The notes under the pieces were generated by a model. The model saw nothing but the letters and a program-made list of their open reading frames with translations, was not told the DNA's origin and searched no databases. A DNA stretch of 64,000 nucleotides from Nectonema munidae (taxonomy: Eukaryota > Nematomorpha > Nectonematoida > Nectonematidae). The first letter of the stretch is position 1, and each line of letters starts with the position of its first letter. The translations under genes and the position numbers were made by a program. This document shows, piece by piece, positions 34,250 through 47,185 of the stretch. The stretch lies in the NCBI GenBank assembly GCA_030549495.1, contig JAUIRK010000934.1, positions 186,001 to 250,000 on the forward strand. Direction: 5' to 3'.

Positions 34250-37200
34250 GGTTGAGCTTGCATAGTTATGGACAGTCATTTGAAAATAATTTTTTGCTCA
34301 ATTTTTAACAAAACAGCCCACAGCACTGCTTTACCTTTGCCGTATTGTTAAAGCTTCTTACAGTTTGACTAAACACTCCTACCTACACTCTCTCAAATGC
34401 TATATCATTCATTGCCTTGCTTGCATACAAAACAAATAGGTTGAGGATGGGAGAACTGAGAGATTGCAGACAGACACGAAGATCTAAAAAAGATCTCTCT
34501 CTATCTCTTTGAGGAGTTTGAGCAGCAAGTGATGGTAGTTGCAAGGGGATATAGGTGAAAATGCATCCAATATGGACACGAAAATTGAATTATGCAGCAT
34601 TTAAAATGCATCTTGTATTGAGATCTTTGAACAAGGCATACACTACTCACTACACAAGCTTCAAGCTTTGTGGATAAACAAGTCGAATGATTCATCCCTC
34701 TCATCAGTAAGCACTTTTTTGACAGAGAAAGCAAAGACATTATTAATAAATTCAAGCAAGTACCGTGACTCACAAAGAGATTCATCCTTGAGTACCACCT
34801 ATCATGTCCTCATTCTCTAACCCCTAGTATTCCTTAGTGAGGTATTTTGACTCTTGGATACGGTAAAGCTTTGTGATCTTGGTAAAAATCAAAATAAAAT
34901 TTTTTTGCTTTTTAGTTAATTATAGTTAATTAGATAAGCAATTGGTTCACAATTAAAATTATAATATCCTTTGTTCTCTTTTTTTTTAATTTTTATTATT
35001 ATTATTTTTTTTAAATAATTAGTTAAATACCGTTTCGCAAAATGATGTCATTTGAAGAAAATTCTTTAGTCGGCTCAGGTCTTACGACAAATTATCTTTC
35101 GAAGAATTATTTCTCCAAAATTTTTCTCTATACACACAAGAAAATGCTTCCAAGAATCGTAGATGTTCAAATGCCTTCTTTTCTCTTAATTAAATAAGAA
35201 CCTGAAAATTTTTTTGTATACTTGAAGTTTCATTTCAAGGGTGTCAAAAGTTTCTCAATAAGTTCCCTAAAATGTAGGATATTTTTATGAGAAATTTTAT
35301 TCCAATTTACATTAGATATCGTCTGATTATTCCGGTCGTTAACGGGGTAAGAAAATTTAGGTAATTCAGTTAATAACGTTAAAACTACAAACATGGTCAA
35401 TTTTTCTTTTCTAATTTTAAATTTTCTTAGAAAAGAATGTTTTTAACTTCAAACCATTATTGAGTTTAACTTTTTTACATAGAATATATTTTTTAATCAA
35501 AGTTTTTTATTTGATTGATGTGGTCAAGCATTCAAACTTTTTTTAGCAAGAAAGATATCTAATGGTTTTATTTATTCAACTTTAAATTTTGTAATGACAA
35601 GAAATTAAACTTTCTCTTAAAATAACATTTTATATTAGCCAATATCTGCAAGTTTAATTTGAACAGGACCTATACTTCCAATTTTAGAACATTTTATGCA
35701 AATTGTTCAATATTTGTTTTGTACTGACAACATATCTTAATTATTCACTAACACTTTTTCAATAAAATATCTACTTAAAAAAATTATGTAAATAATAATT
35801 CAATATTTCACTAAGAAAGCTAAAAATGATTTCCATAATTTAATAATATGGAATAAATTCAAAAATTTTTAATGAATTATCGTCCTTTTCTCATCTGCTC
35901 GTAGAGACTTTTCTGTTTAATTATAGAAAAAAAATTTAAGAAAAAAATTTTTTTTTATAAAAATTAAAATTTCAGTAATCAAAGGAGTAACTTTCAAGTA
36001 TAACTATAACTTAGTTTTTAATAGCCCATTTCAGTAATTACAGCTTTAAGGCAAAATGTCTTTGAGGAGAAATATGCGTATACGGAGAACTGTTCAACGG
36101 GGAAATTTTAGCCCAATTGTTTTGTAGTTGGAAATAATGAAAAATTTTATTTAAAAAATTAAATTTTATTCCAATTTAAAAACTACAAAATTAATTTATC
36201 GTTAATATTAAAAAACTGAAAAGTGATATGCAATCAGTCAAAAACATCTAATTATGCTTCACTTTTTCCCATTTATCCAGTTATTTTTAAATTTAAAATA
36301 AAAAGACCAAGAAATAATGTTTTAATTAATATGAAACTTTAGGAAAAAATTTGAAAACTTTTAAATAACTATTATTCATGTATTTTCAAAAATTTAAGTG
36401 GCCAATCAAAAGTCTGATCAAAAAAGTTGAGCAACTCTGATGATAACACTGTTTATCACAACCCTACACTACTTATACCTGCGATATCATGCAACATTTC
36501 TCATTGTCTCACTTTCCTACGCGTATTATACTCATTTTCTTTTATTCCCTCACAAAGCGCAATATAACGTATGCGCACATCTAAGACAATGCAATAATCT
36601 TCTTATACCTTTAACACATCCTGCAGTCCCCGTCCGTATACGATTCAACGCCAGATCTCATTAGAGTGGTGAGTCGTTCTCGTTTAAACGCGCAAGACTC
36701 CTTCTTTGAATTCACCGTCCATCAAAGTGATATGGGTTCTGTTCACACACTTCGCAACAAAGCCCGTTTCAGCGCTAGAAGCTGACTTAATTCCTGCACC
36801 ATCCACTTTATTGATACGATAAGCGCAGCAATATTTGCACTCATATCTTCCTCCCAAATCTCTTTATCTCTTCTCCCTTTTCCACCAATTTGTCGTCGTT
36901 ATAAGAAAGTCTTTAGCACTACAGCACAAAGCTCTAACTGCACCATTTTCATCGATAGTGGTCGAACGCAGGAGTGAAGATTTGCCATTAATCCAATACT
37001 AACAACAAGGATATTAAGCCAGATTATTTGCTTTATCATGGACTTAACGCCAAAGAATTTATTTCACAGCGCTTTCCTTTTACTCGATTCATCAAAATTC
37101 ACACTCACTTTCGCCTTCCTTTTCACTAAACTTTTTTTTATCTGCGAAGCTTTTCTAACAAGTTTCTTTTTATCATTTCTACAAAATACGTCAGCGAAAA

Positions 37201-39510
37201 AAATAATTAGTTTTATTAACTAAGCAAGTTAGTAAATCGAAAAGATGCGTTAGTTAATTAGTATGTAGAAGTTGCACGAATATATAGATACATATTAATA
37301 CTAAAAATAAGACATATCTTAATTAATGTAAAAAAAATCAAAGCTTTGAAAAGCACTTTTACAAACACTTTATGAACTTTATCTAAGATATTTAATGTTT
37401 CATTTAAAGTGTTTTAATCTTTTATGATGTTGTTTTGTACTAAACGTATACATCTCCCCCCCCCCCCCCCCCAACCAACATATCACTGTTTTCATTAAAA
37501 TAAAATGGACTTATCAAAGGGATAAAATTTGGGATTTTATGAAGGATAAAGATGAATCAATAGGTTGAATATTTGTTATGAAACAAAATTTATTCCTACA
37601 ATTAAATTGAATACGCTCTTTCAATCACGTGTCGCCCTAAATGTTCATATATGAAAAAAGCTCATCCCTTACATGAAGAAAAGCACCCAAATTGAGAAAA
37701 AAATATCCTTACAATTGTTGCTAAGATGGTATATATACGCAATTGAAAGCAGGCTTATTTAATGAATGTCAATATACTTTCATTTATTACATGAAGAAAA
37801 AATGCTCTAAACTGATCTTATGGAGAAAATTAATCACTTTTTTGTTAAAGGAATTGGGTTCCCTTTATTATTGAAGCGATTGCATCTAAGAGAAGACAAA
37901 TCTTGCAAAACCGGAGGGATCATAGAGATGCAACGATCGAAACTTCAACCCAAGATCACTGGATCAAGACCCCACACTTCTATACCACTATGATACCTAC
38001 TAAATTGAAAAAAAGATTCTTCGTTTATTTTAAACAGAACTAAATTTTAACGAACCTATAATTTAGTAGATTTATTAACTAAACGATGGACCACATGGAC
38101 CGAACAGTTAACTATTAAAGGAAACTAATATGCTTTCTGTGTAGGATGAAATGATGATACAGTCCCTCACACCAAATATTTTAAACGTGAAAATTCGTGG
38201 CGATATTTCAAAAAGGACAGAACTATTATTTCAGACACGCCAAATTTTGTGATAATGGAGACGTTCAAAAATTTATACTCTCTTATAACTCCCCATCATT
38301 TGACAAAAGCCGAAAAAATTGATTTCAGTGTAAAGTAAAAGTTGTGTTCTAAAATACGCAAACATTAAAAGATTATCTTTAATATCATTTACATCATTTA
38401 ATTTCCCAAATACAGCAAAAGTCTGTGTCAAAATGTAATTCCGCAATGGAGTTTAAAATGTAGGTTTTAGTTTTTAAAAATAATTTCATTTGTAGTTCGT
38501 ATTTTTCATGAAAAAAAAATATTTATAAAGACTTAGGAGTTTAAAATGGTTTAATTATAGATTTATTTTTCATTATTTATGTAAAAACTGCAGAAAATGC
38601 TTTATCCCATAAGTATCCGCTCCTACTTACCCTATGGATAAATAATAGAATTCCTAAAATAAGCCCTTACCTCTCACTAACCAACTAAATAATTAACTAA
38701 TTGAATAACTAATTAATTAATTGCTTAATTAACTAATTATTTTTAACATAACATGTGATCGATTCGCGATTTCTTATGATTCAATCACAAGAAATCTCTC
38801 TTGGTATGATATACATAGATTAGGAAGTAAATTGGTTTGATGAAGTACATAACAAATTCCTTTACATGTAAGACTGATCTTTTGAGTTCTATCAAATCCA
38901 TCATTTGAGTTATAGTCGAGTAAATTAGAAGCATTCTAATAATGAATCTCTTGACATTTTGAATTGTAGAGCAATTGAATTTGTGCTCAATTTAAATAAA
39001 TTTTTCCACTTAATTCATTTTTTTCAGAGAATATAATCTGTTTAAATTGAAATATTTGTGTATGCAAAAGTTAGAAGTTTATCTACTTCAAACTTTCAAC
39101 TCAAATTCTCAAACTTCATTTAAAAATAATCTAGAAAAGGAAGGTTAGCGTTAGGATTAAAGTTAGGATTGGATTAGGGTTAAGTTTAAACTCTTAGATA
39201 AAGAATTTTATTGAAGATTTGGTTATGTATATTACCGTTAGTTTTTTTGGTTAGATCTCCTTATTCCGGTTTCGTTAAATCACTTGAAATCTAAATCTTT
39301 GCAAAATGAAAAGGAACTCTTGGATAGTCAACTTCAGTTTTGTTGTACAGATTTTAAGTTGAATTTTGTAATTTTAAATTTTATGCATAATTCCTGATAA
39401 CATTTTGGTAAATGCAAAGTCTCAAGCCAAAAAAGTAACCTATTGGATTTTTGTTAAAAAAAACTTTTTTAAATAAATTACCCTTTTTAATTACTTACTT
39501 ACTAAACCTG
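34250..39510. other. Long noncoding stretch with two GC-richer blocks
   Basis: GC-richer unique blocks at about 34370-34830 and 36420-37030 stand out from AT-rich surroundings. The latter holds a consensus donor-like AGAGTG/GTGAGT near 36667, but no coding exon could be recognised. Also present: a piggyBac-MITE scrap near 35318, poly-C at 37456-37472, a pseudo-tRNA-like patch at 37928-38000 and telomere-like TTAGGATTGGATTAGGG words near 39160. Confidence 0.4.
37928..38000 (-). other. tRNA-like patch, perhaps a SINE head
   Basis: The minus strand reads GTAGGTATCATAGTGGTATA (box A-like), followed by ATCTTGGGTTGAAGTTTCGA (imperfect box B). The cloverleaf is not convincing and box B is disrupted, so it is at most a decayed tRNA-derived sequence. 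Confidence 0.25.
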
Positions 39511-39640
39511 ATAACTAGGGCGAACAAAAATTGACCTAATAACTCAAAAAATATTGACTTTTTGGCAGAAAAAATTGACTTTTTCAAAAAAAAGTTTTTT
39601 TAACTTGCAAAAAAGAACTGAAGCATGATAGCGTCTTTAA

Positions 39641-39961
39641 CAGAGTGTCGGAGCCACGAAAAAAATTTTATTGCTCCAGAGTTATGTTTTTTAGCTCCGG
39701 TGTGAGTTCCAACACGCTCCTATAGTTAAGTGTATATTTTTAGAAAATTTAATAAAAAATAACCAAGAAAACAGTTAGGATTAGAGAATACACGCGTGTT
39801 TTACTTGAAATTAACATTTGCGCTAGCTTTCATCTAAAAAACGTCATTGAAATGTGAGTGGTTGAATCATGCGGAGCCAGTTAATGGAGAGAGGCGTATT
39901 TAAATTTTTACGGCTCCGGTTCCATGTAGAAAAATTCAGGGGCTCAGCCATCGCAACCCTG
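39641..39961. mobile_element. hAT-like MITE nested in the hAT element
   Basis: The left end CAGAGTGTCGGAGCCACG and the right end, inverted, CAGGGTTGCGATGGCTGAGC begin with CAG as in hAT elements. Further in, TAGCTCCGGTG and CGGCTCCGG mirror each other. Flanks GTCTTTAA and ATTTTTAG agree at five of eight positions, a weak duplication. Confidence 0.4.
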
Positions 39962-40120
39962 ATTTTTAGTATTTTTTAAATCATTTAAGGCTTCTTTTTC
40001 TCCCATAAATAATAAAAAGAACAAAATTTAACTTAAAAACTTCAAAGTTATTGACTCATATACTTCAAAATATTGACTTTATTTGTTAAAAAATTCACTT
40101 AAAAATTATTTTAAGCTTTT

Positions 40121-40680
40121 TTATTTAGAAGAATTGAAATACACAAGGAAATAATTAAATATATTAGAAGAAAAATTTGTATCTTTTGCTAGAAGCTTTT
40201 TTAACATCGAAAATGATCTTTCTACACGACAAGTTGTAGCTTGACAATTTTGTAACTCTGCATAAGTACTGGGAGAAATGTTTAGCTTTTTCAATTCTAT
40301 ATCTTTAATATCGTTCTTTTCAAACCTTTTATTCAAATAAGTTTTAATTCCACAATCATCGTGATCAAACTTGATAGAGTAAAAAAGTCTTGCTGCATCT
40401 TTTATGCCAAAAGAAGTTGACTCAACAAACTTCCCTAACTGAATATGGTTTTCTTTTATGTTAAGCAGTTGTTTGTGTAATTTTAAACAACTGATGCTTT
40501 CTCTTTCTTAACCAAAATTCCATTTTTGCATTCAAAAAAATTTACAATTTCTTTTATTTTTGGTAAGTGATCGCAGTAGTAAGAAACAGCGTTCAGCCAG
40601 CTTGCCCATCTTGTAATAATTGGAGAAACACTTGAGCAAAATAGTTTGTAAAAAAATTGACATAAAAAAAATTATTGACT
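40121..40680 (-). pseudogene. hAT transposase C-terminal half (broken)
   Basis: The minus strand reads SPIITRWASWLNAVSYYCDH, KIKEIVNFFECKNG and, after a frameshift near 40500, CLKLHKQLLNIKENHIQLGK. It continues through NKRFEKNDIKDIELKKLNIS to CRVERSFSMLKKLLAKDTNF and a stop at 40121. The TRWASWLNA block and the VERSFSMLKKLLA dimerisation motif are typical of hAT transposases with the S-[YF]-x-x-[YL]-K-x-L-L variant. The N-terminal half, including the first catalytic residues, is absent. Confidence 0.75.
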
Positions 40681-40819
40681 TTTAAAAGAAAAAAAATTTA
40701 CTTTATTGACCTTAAAATTTTTTAAAAATAATCGAAAATTAAGTAAATATATAATAAATAATTGTTTCTAAAAAACAAAATAAAAAATTGACTTTATTGA
40801 CTTTATTCGCCCTAACGCA

Positions 40820-42848
40820 AGCCTGGATCAAGAATTCGTTGATTCTTGCGCTCTAGATATTTCTAGACCTAAGATCGTTACATTTATTCAAAATGGCTTC
40901 GTTTAGTAGTCATAACTTTGAACAAAAAAGTACTTTGTTTTCTTTGTCATTAAATTTAAAAATTTGCCTTTTTCGCTATCATTACCTTAAAAAAAGTTTC
41001 GTTACTTATCTTCACTCTTTTCAAAAAAAAATTCGTTTTTTTTTAGAAAAAACTAAAAAATGTATTAAAAGTTAAATATATATAAATTAACTTCAAAATT
41101 TAAACTTTGAAAGATTTACATATGATTCGTTGAAATGTATTGAAATAAGTTAACAAAAAAACTTTAAAATACTTTATTTAGGTTGATATCCAGATTAAAC
41201 AAAAGTTCAAAAGAAAGTCAGAATATAAATAAAACAAATTTTTTGCAAATTTTGAAGCAAACATTCAAATAGTACACAAATACAGAAATGTAAAAAAGTT
41301 TTTTTAAACACAACTGTTAAATATTTTGCAGAATATTTATTTGAGTTAGTTCTACGTGCTAAAATTCACTTATCAGGTCATTTTGAAAAAACTAAAATTT
41401 CTAAAAATTTGGACGAAAATTTTAGAGAATGCAAGTTTTTTGAAAATTTTATTTTTTAACCAAATTTTTGGAGCCGAGTGTAATTTATGATATAGAAGAA
41501 AAATTGTTATTGTTTGTTGAAAAATTATTAGTTTCCAGATCTTACAAAAAAAATCTTACAAAAATCTTACCCCGTGTATTCAAGAAGTGCTTTCTCCAGG
41601 GTTTGACCGCGGAAGCTCGAAGATTTTTATTCGGGTAAAATAGAAAAGACTAATTGATGATCAAGTATACATCAAAATTTGAAATATTAAAAAAGAAGGA
41701 AATGTTGGTGATGAAGCTTCAATATATACCACGCGCTTTTATTCCATACTCAAACATTGGGTGTAAAAATTTGTATAACCAAAAATTAAAGATATAAACA
41801 CAATCGTAGGAATAAAAATACTTTGTGGTTATCGTTTTTGTAAATTTCAAAAAATTTGGCATCGTTATCGTTATTCACAAAAACGATAAAGAAGGCCAAA
41901 ATCACCCAAATGTTCTTGTTTTCAAATGTTTTGTTTCCTACATATAGGAACAGCAAGGAAACCTCGTAAAATCTCTCTGTTAAACAAGATTAATCCTTTT
42001 TAGATTGACACAGATTATCGAGTTGTGTTGAGAAGATTTCAATTTTTAAATGTCGAACCTGATATTGTTATGACTTTCTCGCAAATGGAAAAAATGTCGA
42101 AGAGAAACACTGCTAAATATACTACCCTCATTGAGAAGAACATATTTGAGACGTATTCTGGAATTGCTTGTAAAACAATTTGATTTCCCACGCCGGAAAA
42201 AATTTGAACTGGCAAATCATAACTAAGCATCACCCACCTATTTCATCATTACAAGACATGATGTGTTTGAGTTTGTGCGTATCTGTTTGTGAAAATTTCA
42301 CTCACCACAACAGCAAGAGATTTTAAAAAAGACTTACTACTACTTTGTTGGCGGCATTTTTGTAAAGGCGCGCTCTCTGATTAACAAATATCGGAGCTCA
42401 ATTCAAATTCCTCTTTACGCTGCTTCTCTTTGAGAGTGCTGATAAGATTTTTGGATATAACAATTAAAAGAATTTTTAAATAAATTATACACTTTTTCAT
42501 CCAGCCTAACAACACGAAGACACTCTTTCACACTTATAACACTAGCTTGTATCAGATTGTTAGGCGTTAAAATTGTCTGTAAAACATATAAAATAATAAT
42601 AATATATGAATTATTGTGTATCGGAATTGATACACAGCTCTCCTATTCCAATTCAAAACCAAGAAGTAAGAGAGAAGTAGCATAATCGCAGTATATCAAT
42701 GTGAATGACATAGGCATAACGATTTTAGCATATAAGAGCGAGGAATGAAGGATCAGTTCTTATAGTAGGAAATAATAATAATAGTATTGATATTAATAAC
42801 ACTGATACATCATTAGCATAACTTTGTCAAATATTTTTGAATTAACGA

Positions 42849-42892
<44 letters not shown>

Positions 42893-44500
42893 ATACGCGT
42901 ATCTTGTGCACTTTTTTCGCTTAATTAACTTTCCTCACTTTTGAATCGATTTCTAAGACGAGGAGAGAGATGCTCCAAAGTCATAATGATTTGTCAAAAG
43001 TTTTCATCTAATTTAATTCAAATTAAACAAGATAGAGAACTGACCTCATGCCAGTGGATAAGATGGCATCGTGATGGTCTACATATACACAAACGCGAGT
43101 AAATAGTTGTGTCAAATAAAATGCATATAGCAAGTTGTTCCAATTCCAAAAAGTCCTAAACACAAGATTTGACGCTTGAATTAGACTTCTTCCAATTAGT
43201 GTATATAAGTTTGCGGATTCCAAATTTAGCGGATAAGTTTGCGGAGTTGAGTTGGCAAAATCCTAATTTTTCCATTCTAAGTGCTTATGCCACAAGAAAA
43301 CTTATTCAAATGCTCTTTCAAAACATGATTTCCAAAAACTTTTGAGCTGAAGTAGCAAAAGTTTAATATGATAGATAAAACATAAAAGAAGAAATGTTTA
43401 TAACCAATTATCTTATCAATCAAGAGTCAGCGTGAAATAAAAAATTTAGTAGGGAGACATTGAAAAAGTAGCACATTTTAGGGGAAATCACACGATATGC
43501 TTTCAAAGTCCCCTTCCAAATAACCTCTTTTTATATGTTAATTACTTAGTTTGAAATGATATAAGCTAGTTAATTAATAATAATTAATACACTAACCGAC
43601 TAATTAACATACCGAATACTCGTGGAAAGGTCCATTTTTTTGACATGGTTTTGAGAGTTTTATGTTAACCCAAAACTTTACAATACCCTTTATATTTGAA
43701 TATCCTAAATTAAGCACTTCATTTTAAATTTATTTGTTATTGTTTTCAATTATAAGATTTTTGAGCAAAATTTTTAAAATTGATTCCAGTTTCACTATAA
43801 ATTTTATAACTAATAAAAATTCAATTAATAACATTTATTTATTGATTTCTTCTTTCTCAATAATATGTTTGCAATGGGAAACAGAGTTGTTCTAAATGTG
43901 GTGAAAGTATGGACTCGATTTAGAAACCAATAAGATTGCCTTCTCCTTCATGGATCACCTCCAAGATTATTTTAAAAAAAAAAAGAAATTAAATATCATA
44001 GCTTTAATAATAATCATCATCAATCGAATTTGTAAAATTATTGGATGGCGAAAGCTTTGATGGTCGGTTGCAAAATAGCCTTCTATGCATAATACATGGT
44101 GAAAAAGAGATCCTTCAGCACAGCTCCTCACCGTTTCTCCAGCCATCCTACAGTTATCGAAGTTGTTGTGGAGTTTATTCAAATGCCTTCCTTTCACAAT
44201 CTCTTAGACGCCAAGATTCACAAGTCACTCCTTCAAGTTTGTGCCAAGCATTGTTTGTTATATCCAGGCTAAGTGCGGTCGTGTGAATAATAATAGACAC
44301 CAGCGCATATAGAGGCAATCATGGAGTACTGCATATATTCACTCACTCTTGTATGGAAGAGTGTTTGAATAATTTGGGGTGAATGACTCTGTTCAAAGCT
44401 TGAAGGATATATTTTGACTTTATAAAGATGAGTGATATACTGAATGGTTGTCATTGAAATGATCTAACTGATATTTGTATCAGAGAAATGAAAATAGTGT
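40820..44500. other. AT-rich stretch with microsatellite and GC-richer block
   Basis: (GAAA)n microsatellite at 42847-42892. A GC-richer block at about 43900-44470 has short frames on both strands but no recognisable exon. No gene supported. Confidence 0.4.
42847..42892. repeat. (GAAA)n microsatellite
   Basis: About 11 uninterrupted GAAA units. Confidence 0.9.
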
Positions 44501-44515
44501 GAGTGCGTGTGAGGG

Positions 44516-45204
44516 ATTCATGGTCAAAACACCCCAAACGAAAACGTCCGAAAACTCAAATGCCCTCAACGAAAACTTCCGAAAAGCGAAATATCCGAAA
44601 ATCAAAAATCAATTTGTAAATCTATTTTATGATAGATATATTGAATTATGTTAACAAATATATAACTTAACTAATTTTTTCATAGTAAAGAAAGCTCATA
44701 CTTCAAGATTTAAACCGGTTGACCTGCAATTTGAAAACTTTAATATTAGATGATTTGGGGGGGGGGGGGGGGGGGGGGATTTTGTAATTGACTATAGGAA
44801 CCAATGTGAGTATCTTTTGAAAAACTTAATAAAAAAGTAAATGCAAGTTTGAATGGACCATAAATTGTTAATTGAATAAAAATTTTTTATCAACTTTGAT
44901 CACTTAAATTAAGTCCCTTTAGTTTTAAAGAGTTTTAAATTTATTTAACTAAAAAGTTGCAACTTTATTTTGTTCCTTTAAGCTCCCTGCGTTTAATTCA
45001 TTTTTTAATTGGAAAAACAAAAAATAATGAAATCAAAATTGGTATAGTTCTTTTCTTAGCTCTCATTAGTATTATTATATTTGAAAACGGCCATGCATAA
45101 TAAAAATGCCAAGAAAAATAATTAAAAATACTTTTTTAACTTTCGGACGTTTTCGGACTTTTGGTTTCGGAAGTTTTGGTTTTGGACTTTTTGACCAGGA
45201 ACGA
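44516..45204. mobile_element. Mutator-type MITE, copy 2
   Basis: The left end ATTCATGGTCAAAACACC and the inverted right end TTCCTGGTCAAAAAGTCC match the ends of the copy at 34007-34239. Flanking GTGTGAGGG and GTGTGAGTG form a 9-bp duplication with one mismatch. Arms are made of GTCCGAAAAC/TTCCGAAAA-type units. A poly-G run at 44757-44778 lies inside. No transposase. Confidence 0.6.
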
Positions 45205-45209
45205 GTGTG

Positions 45210-46090
45210 AGTGTGTATGTCTGATTTTAGAAAGAATTAAGCTCTAATGAAGTTGAGAGTTGGAGCAATTTTTACCGGAACATGCAATTTCGTTCACAAG
45301 CAAATCAAGAGTGTGTGTCTTTGACTAAAATGGAGAGAGAGAGAGGGAAAAGATTTATTAATCATATTTGTCATTTAAATTAATAATACAATAAAAATAA
45401 ATAAAAATAAAAACTAAGATTTAACAGTGGAATGCAAAAAAGTCAGAACTGACCGCTATATGGCAGGTATATTAAAATTATGCACAAAAATGGAATCAAA
45501 ATAAAGTCAAAATAAAGTATTGAGAACTTAACAACGGGTATACTAGAAATTGAAACAGTAAATATTTACAACTAATGAAGTAACAATTTTTAATGGAACA
45601 CAAAACATCATAATTTGATAAAAGTAAATTATGCATAAAATTTTTAAAACATTTAAAATAGGATTTCGTGGAAAAATTAGCTCGTCAAAAAATTACTACC
45701 TTATAAGTTTATCATTGTTATTTAAGTTAGCTACCGTAATTTTCTTAACTTATACTAATCAATCAATCTCCATAGAATAAAATTGCGAGTACTTTTTTAT
45801 TCAAAATGTTGCTTTTCGAAAAAGAAGAGCAATTTAGAAATTAGATGAGAAAAAAATACAAAAAATTCATGAGGTAACTAAATGCAATGGGTTGATTGTG
45901 ACGGGATGTAATAACAAAAAACAAATAAAAGTCCTTGAATTGTGTAGTACATTTGAGATGGAGATAAACATTCACAAAACAAAATAATTCATCAGATTCT
46001 TAAATATAGTTTTTAATGAAAAATAATTAATTAATACAATTAATGCAAAGAAATATCATATATTTATCGATAACCCTATCTATTGCTCAT
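45210..46090. other. AT-rich stretch, nothing recognised
   Basis: Only a short (GA)n run near 45332-45345; no coding frame supported. Confidence 0.4.
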
Positions 46091-46094
46091 TTTC

Positions 46095-46860
46095 ATAAAA
46101 GGTGAATGACTCTCTCATGTCAAAGACTGTCAATCAATTTCAAAGATTAATATTTTTACGACAAAATTTTGATATTAACTGTAGTTTAAACCTTATAACT
46201 TATTGTCTATGAAAGAATCTAATAAGAATCCCTTAGATAGAAAGTATCTAAGCTTAGTGTCTTCAAACGGATGAGGGGCCTTTGATGCTGACCTTCAAAA
46301 GTTAATTCTTTTTTTAAAATTTTTTACTGTGTTTGCTTTTGGACTTCACATTCATGAAAGTTTGTTCCTCCAAATTTCACGGTGCTGATTTCATATCTGG
46401 ACTCTGTTTGTCATTTAGGATTTGAAAATATCTTAAAGTGTCAATCAAATCTGCGATTCACGTCTGAAATTGTTTCAAATATGTGTTCATTGAAGCTTTA
46501 CATGAATTATATATTTTTATAAGAAATCGACTATGATGAGTCCATTTCTGGACGCAGATTTTGCATTTAAAATTTGAAAATATGTAGCAGTGTGAATCAA
46601 ATTTGTGGTTCACTCCTAAAAATTGTTTCCAAAAATATCTATCAAACTTTACATGAAATATCCGTTTTAATACGAAATCGAAATGTGGATTTCATTTCTG
46701 GACTCCATTTTTGTAATTGGAGTCGAAGAACGTGAGCAATTATGAAATAAAAGGTGCTATTTCCTAAAAAATAAAAGTCTACATGTTTTCTATTTTAATC
46801 GTTATAAGAATGAGTTTGGATTTAAATAAAAATTTTCTTAGAGATTCACCTTTTGTACTG
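46095..46860. repeat. Dispersed repeat with internal ~150-bp tandem array, copy 1
   Basis: The leader (TGAATGACTCTCTCATGTCA, CAAAATTTTGATATTAACTG, CTTATAACTTA) is shared with 51027-52040. It is followed by about 2.5 tandem units, each with a TCTGGACTC...TTTAGGATTTGAAAATAT block spaced about 151 bp apart (about 46395, 46546, 46697). Confidence 0.55.
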
Positions 46861-47185
46861 ATTTATTATACTAAACAATCATTGAGAAAGAATTTAATCA
46901 AAATCAAAATCATATGTATTTTAGGGTGGAATGAAAAACAAAAAAAATAAGAGTTTCAAAATGCACTTTTCAGGCATTGCTTGTATTCTCCAAAAAATGT
47001 CTTTTGCCAAAATTCAGCTTGTATGTCTCTCTTTAGACTGGCATCGATTCTTTATAAACATTTGCTTTACGCTAAACTATACTTTATATAACGTATTGTT
47101 TTTTAGAATAAAAGCAAATTACACATAGATTATGTAAATTTTATTTTATTTTTTAATCAAGTGCAAAATATTTAATTATTTCAAG

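Larger units (their letters stand above)
39516..40814 (-). mobile_element. hAT element relic with transposase, containing a nested element
   Basis: The ends TAGGGCGAACAAA and inverted TAGGGCGAATAAA bound the element. Both subterminal regions are rich in TTGACTTTT. I found no convincing 8-bp duplication. The minus strand encodes a transposase remnant at 40085-40680. A second element (39641-39961) lies inside the left half. Confidence 0.55.

Noticed and set aside
34501-34785. 94-codon cysteine-rich minus-strand frame
   Set aside because: No recognisable domain and no splice or start context; the GC-richer block may be functional DNA but coding is not supported.
37928-38000. Possible tRNA gene
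   Set aside because: The arms do not form a convincing cloverleaf and box B is disrupted; kept only as a low-confidence tRNA-like patch.
43967-44286. Overlapping frames on both strands in a GC-richer block
   Set aside because: Neither translation is recognisable and the plus-strand frame has ordinary composition; no exon boundaries found.
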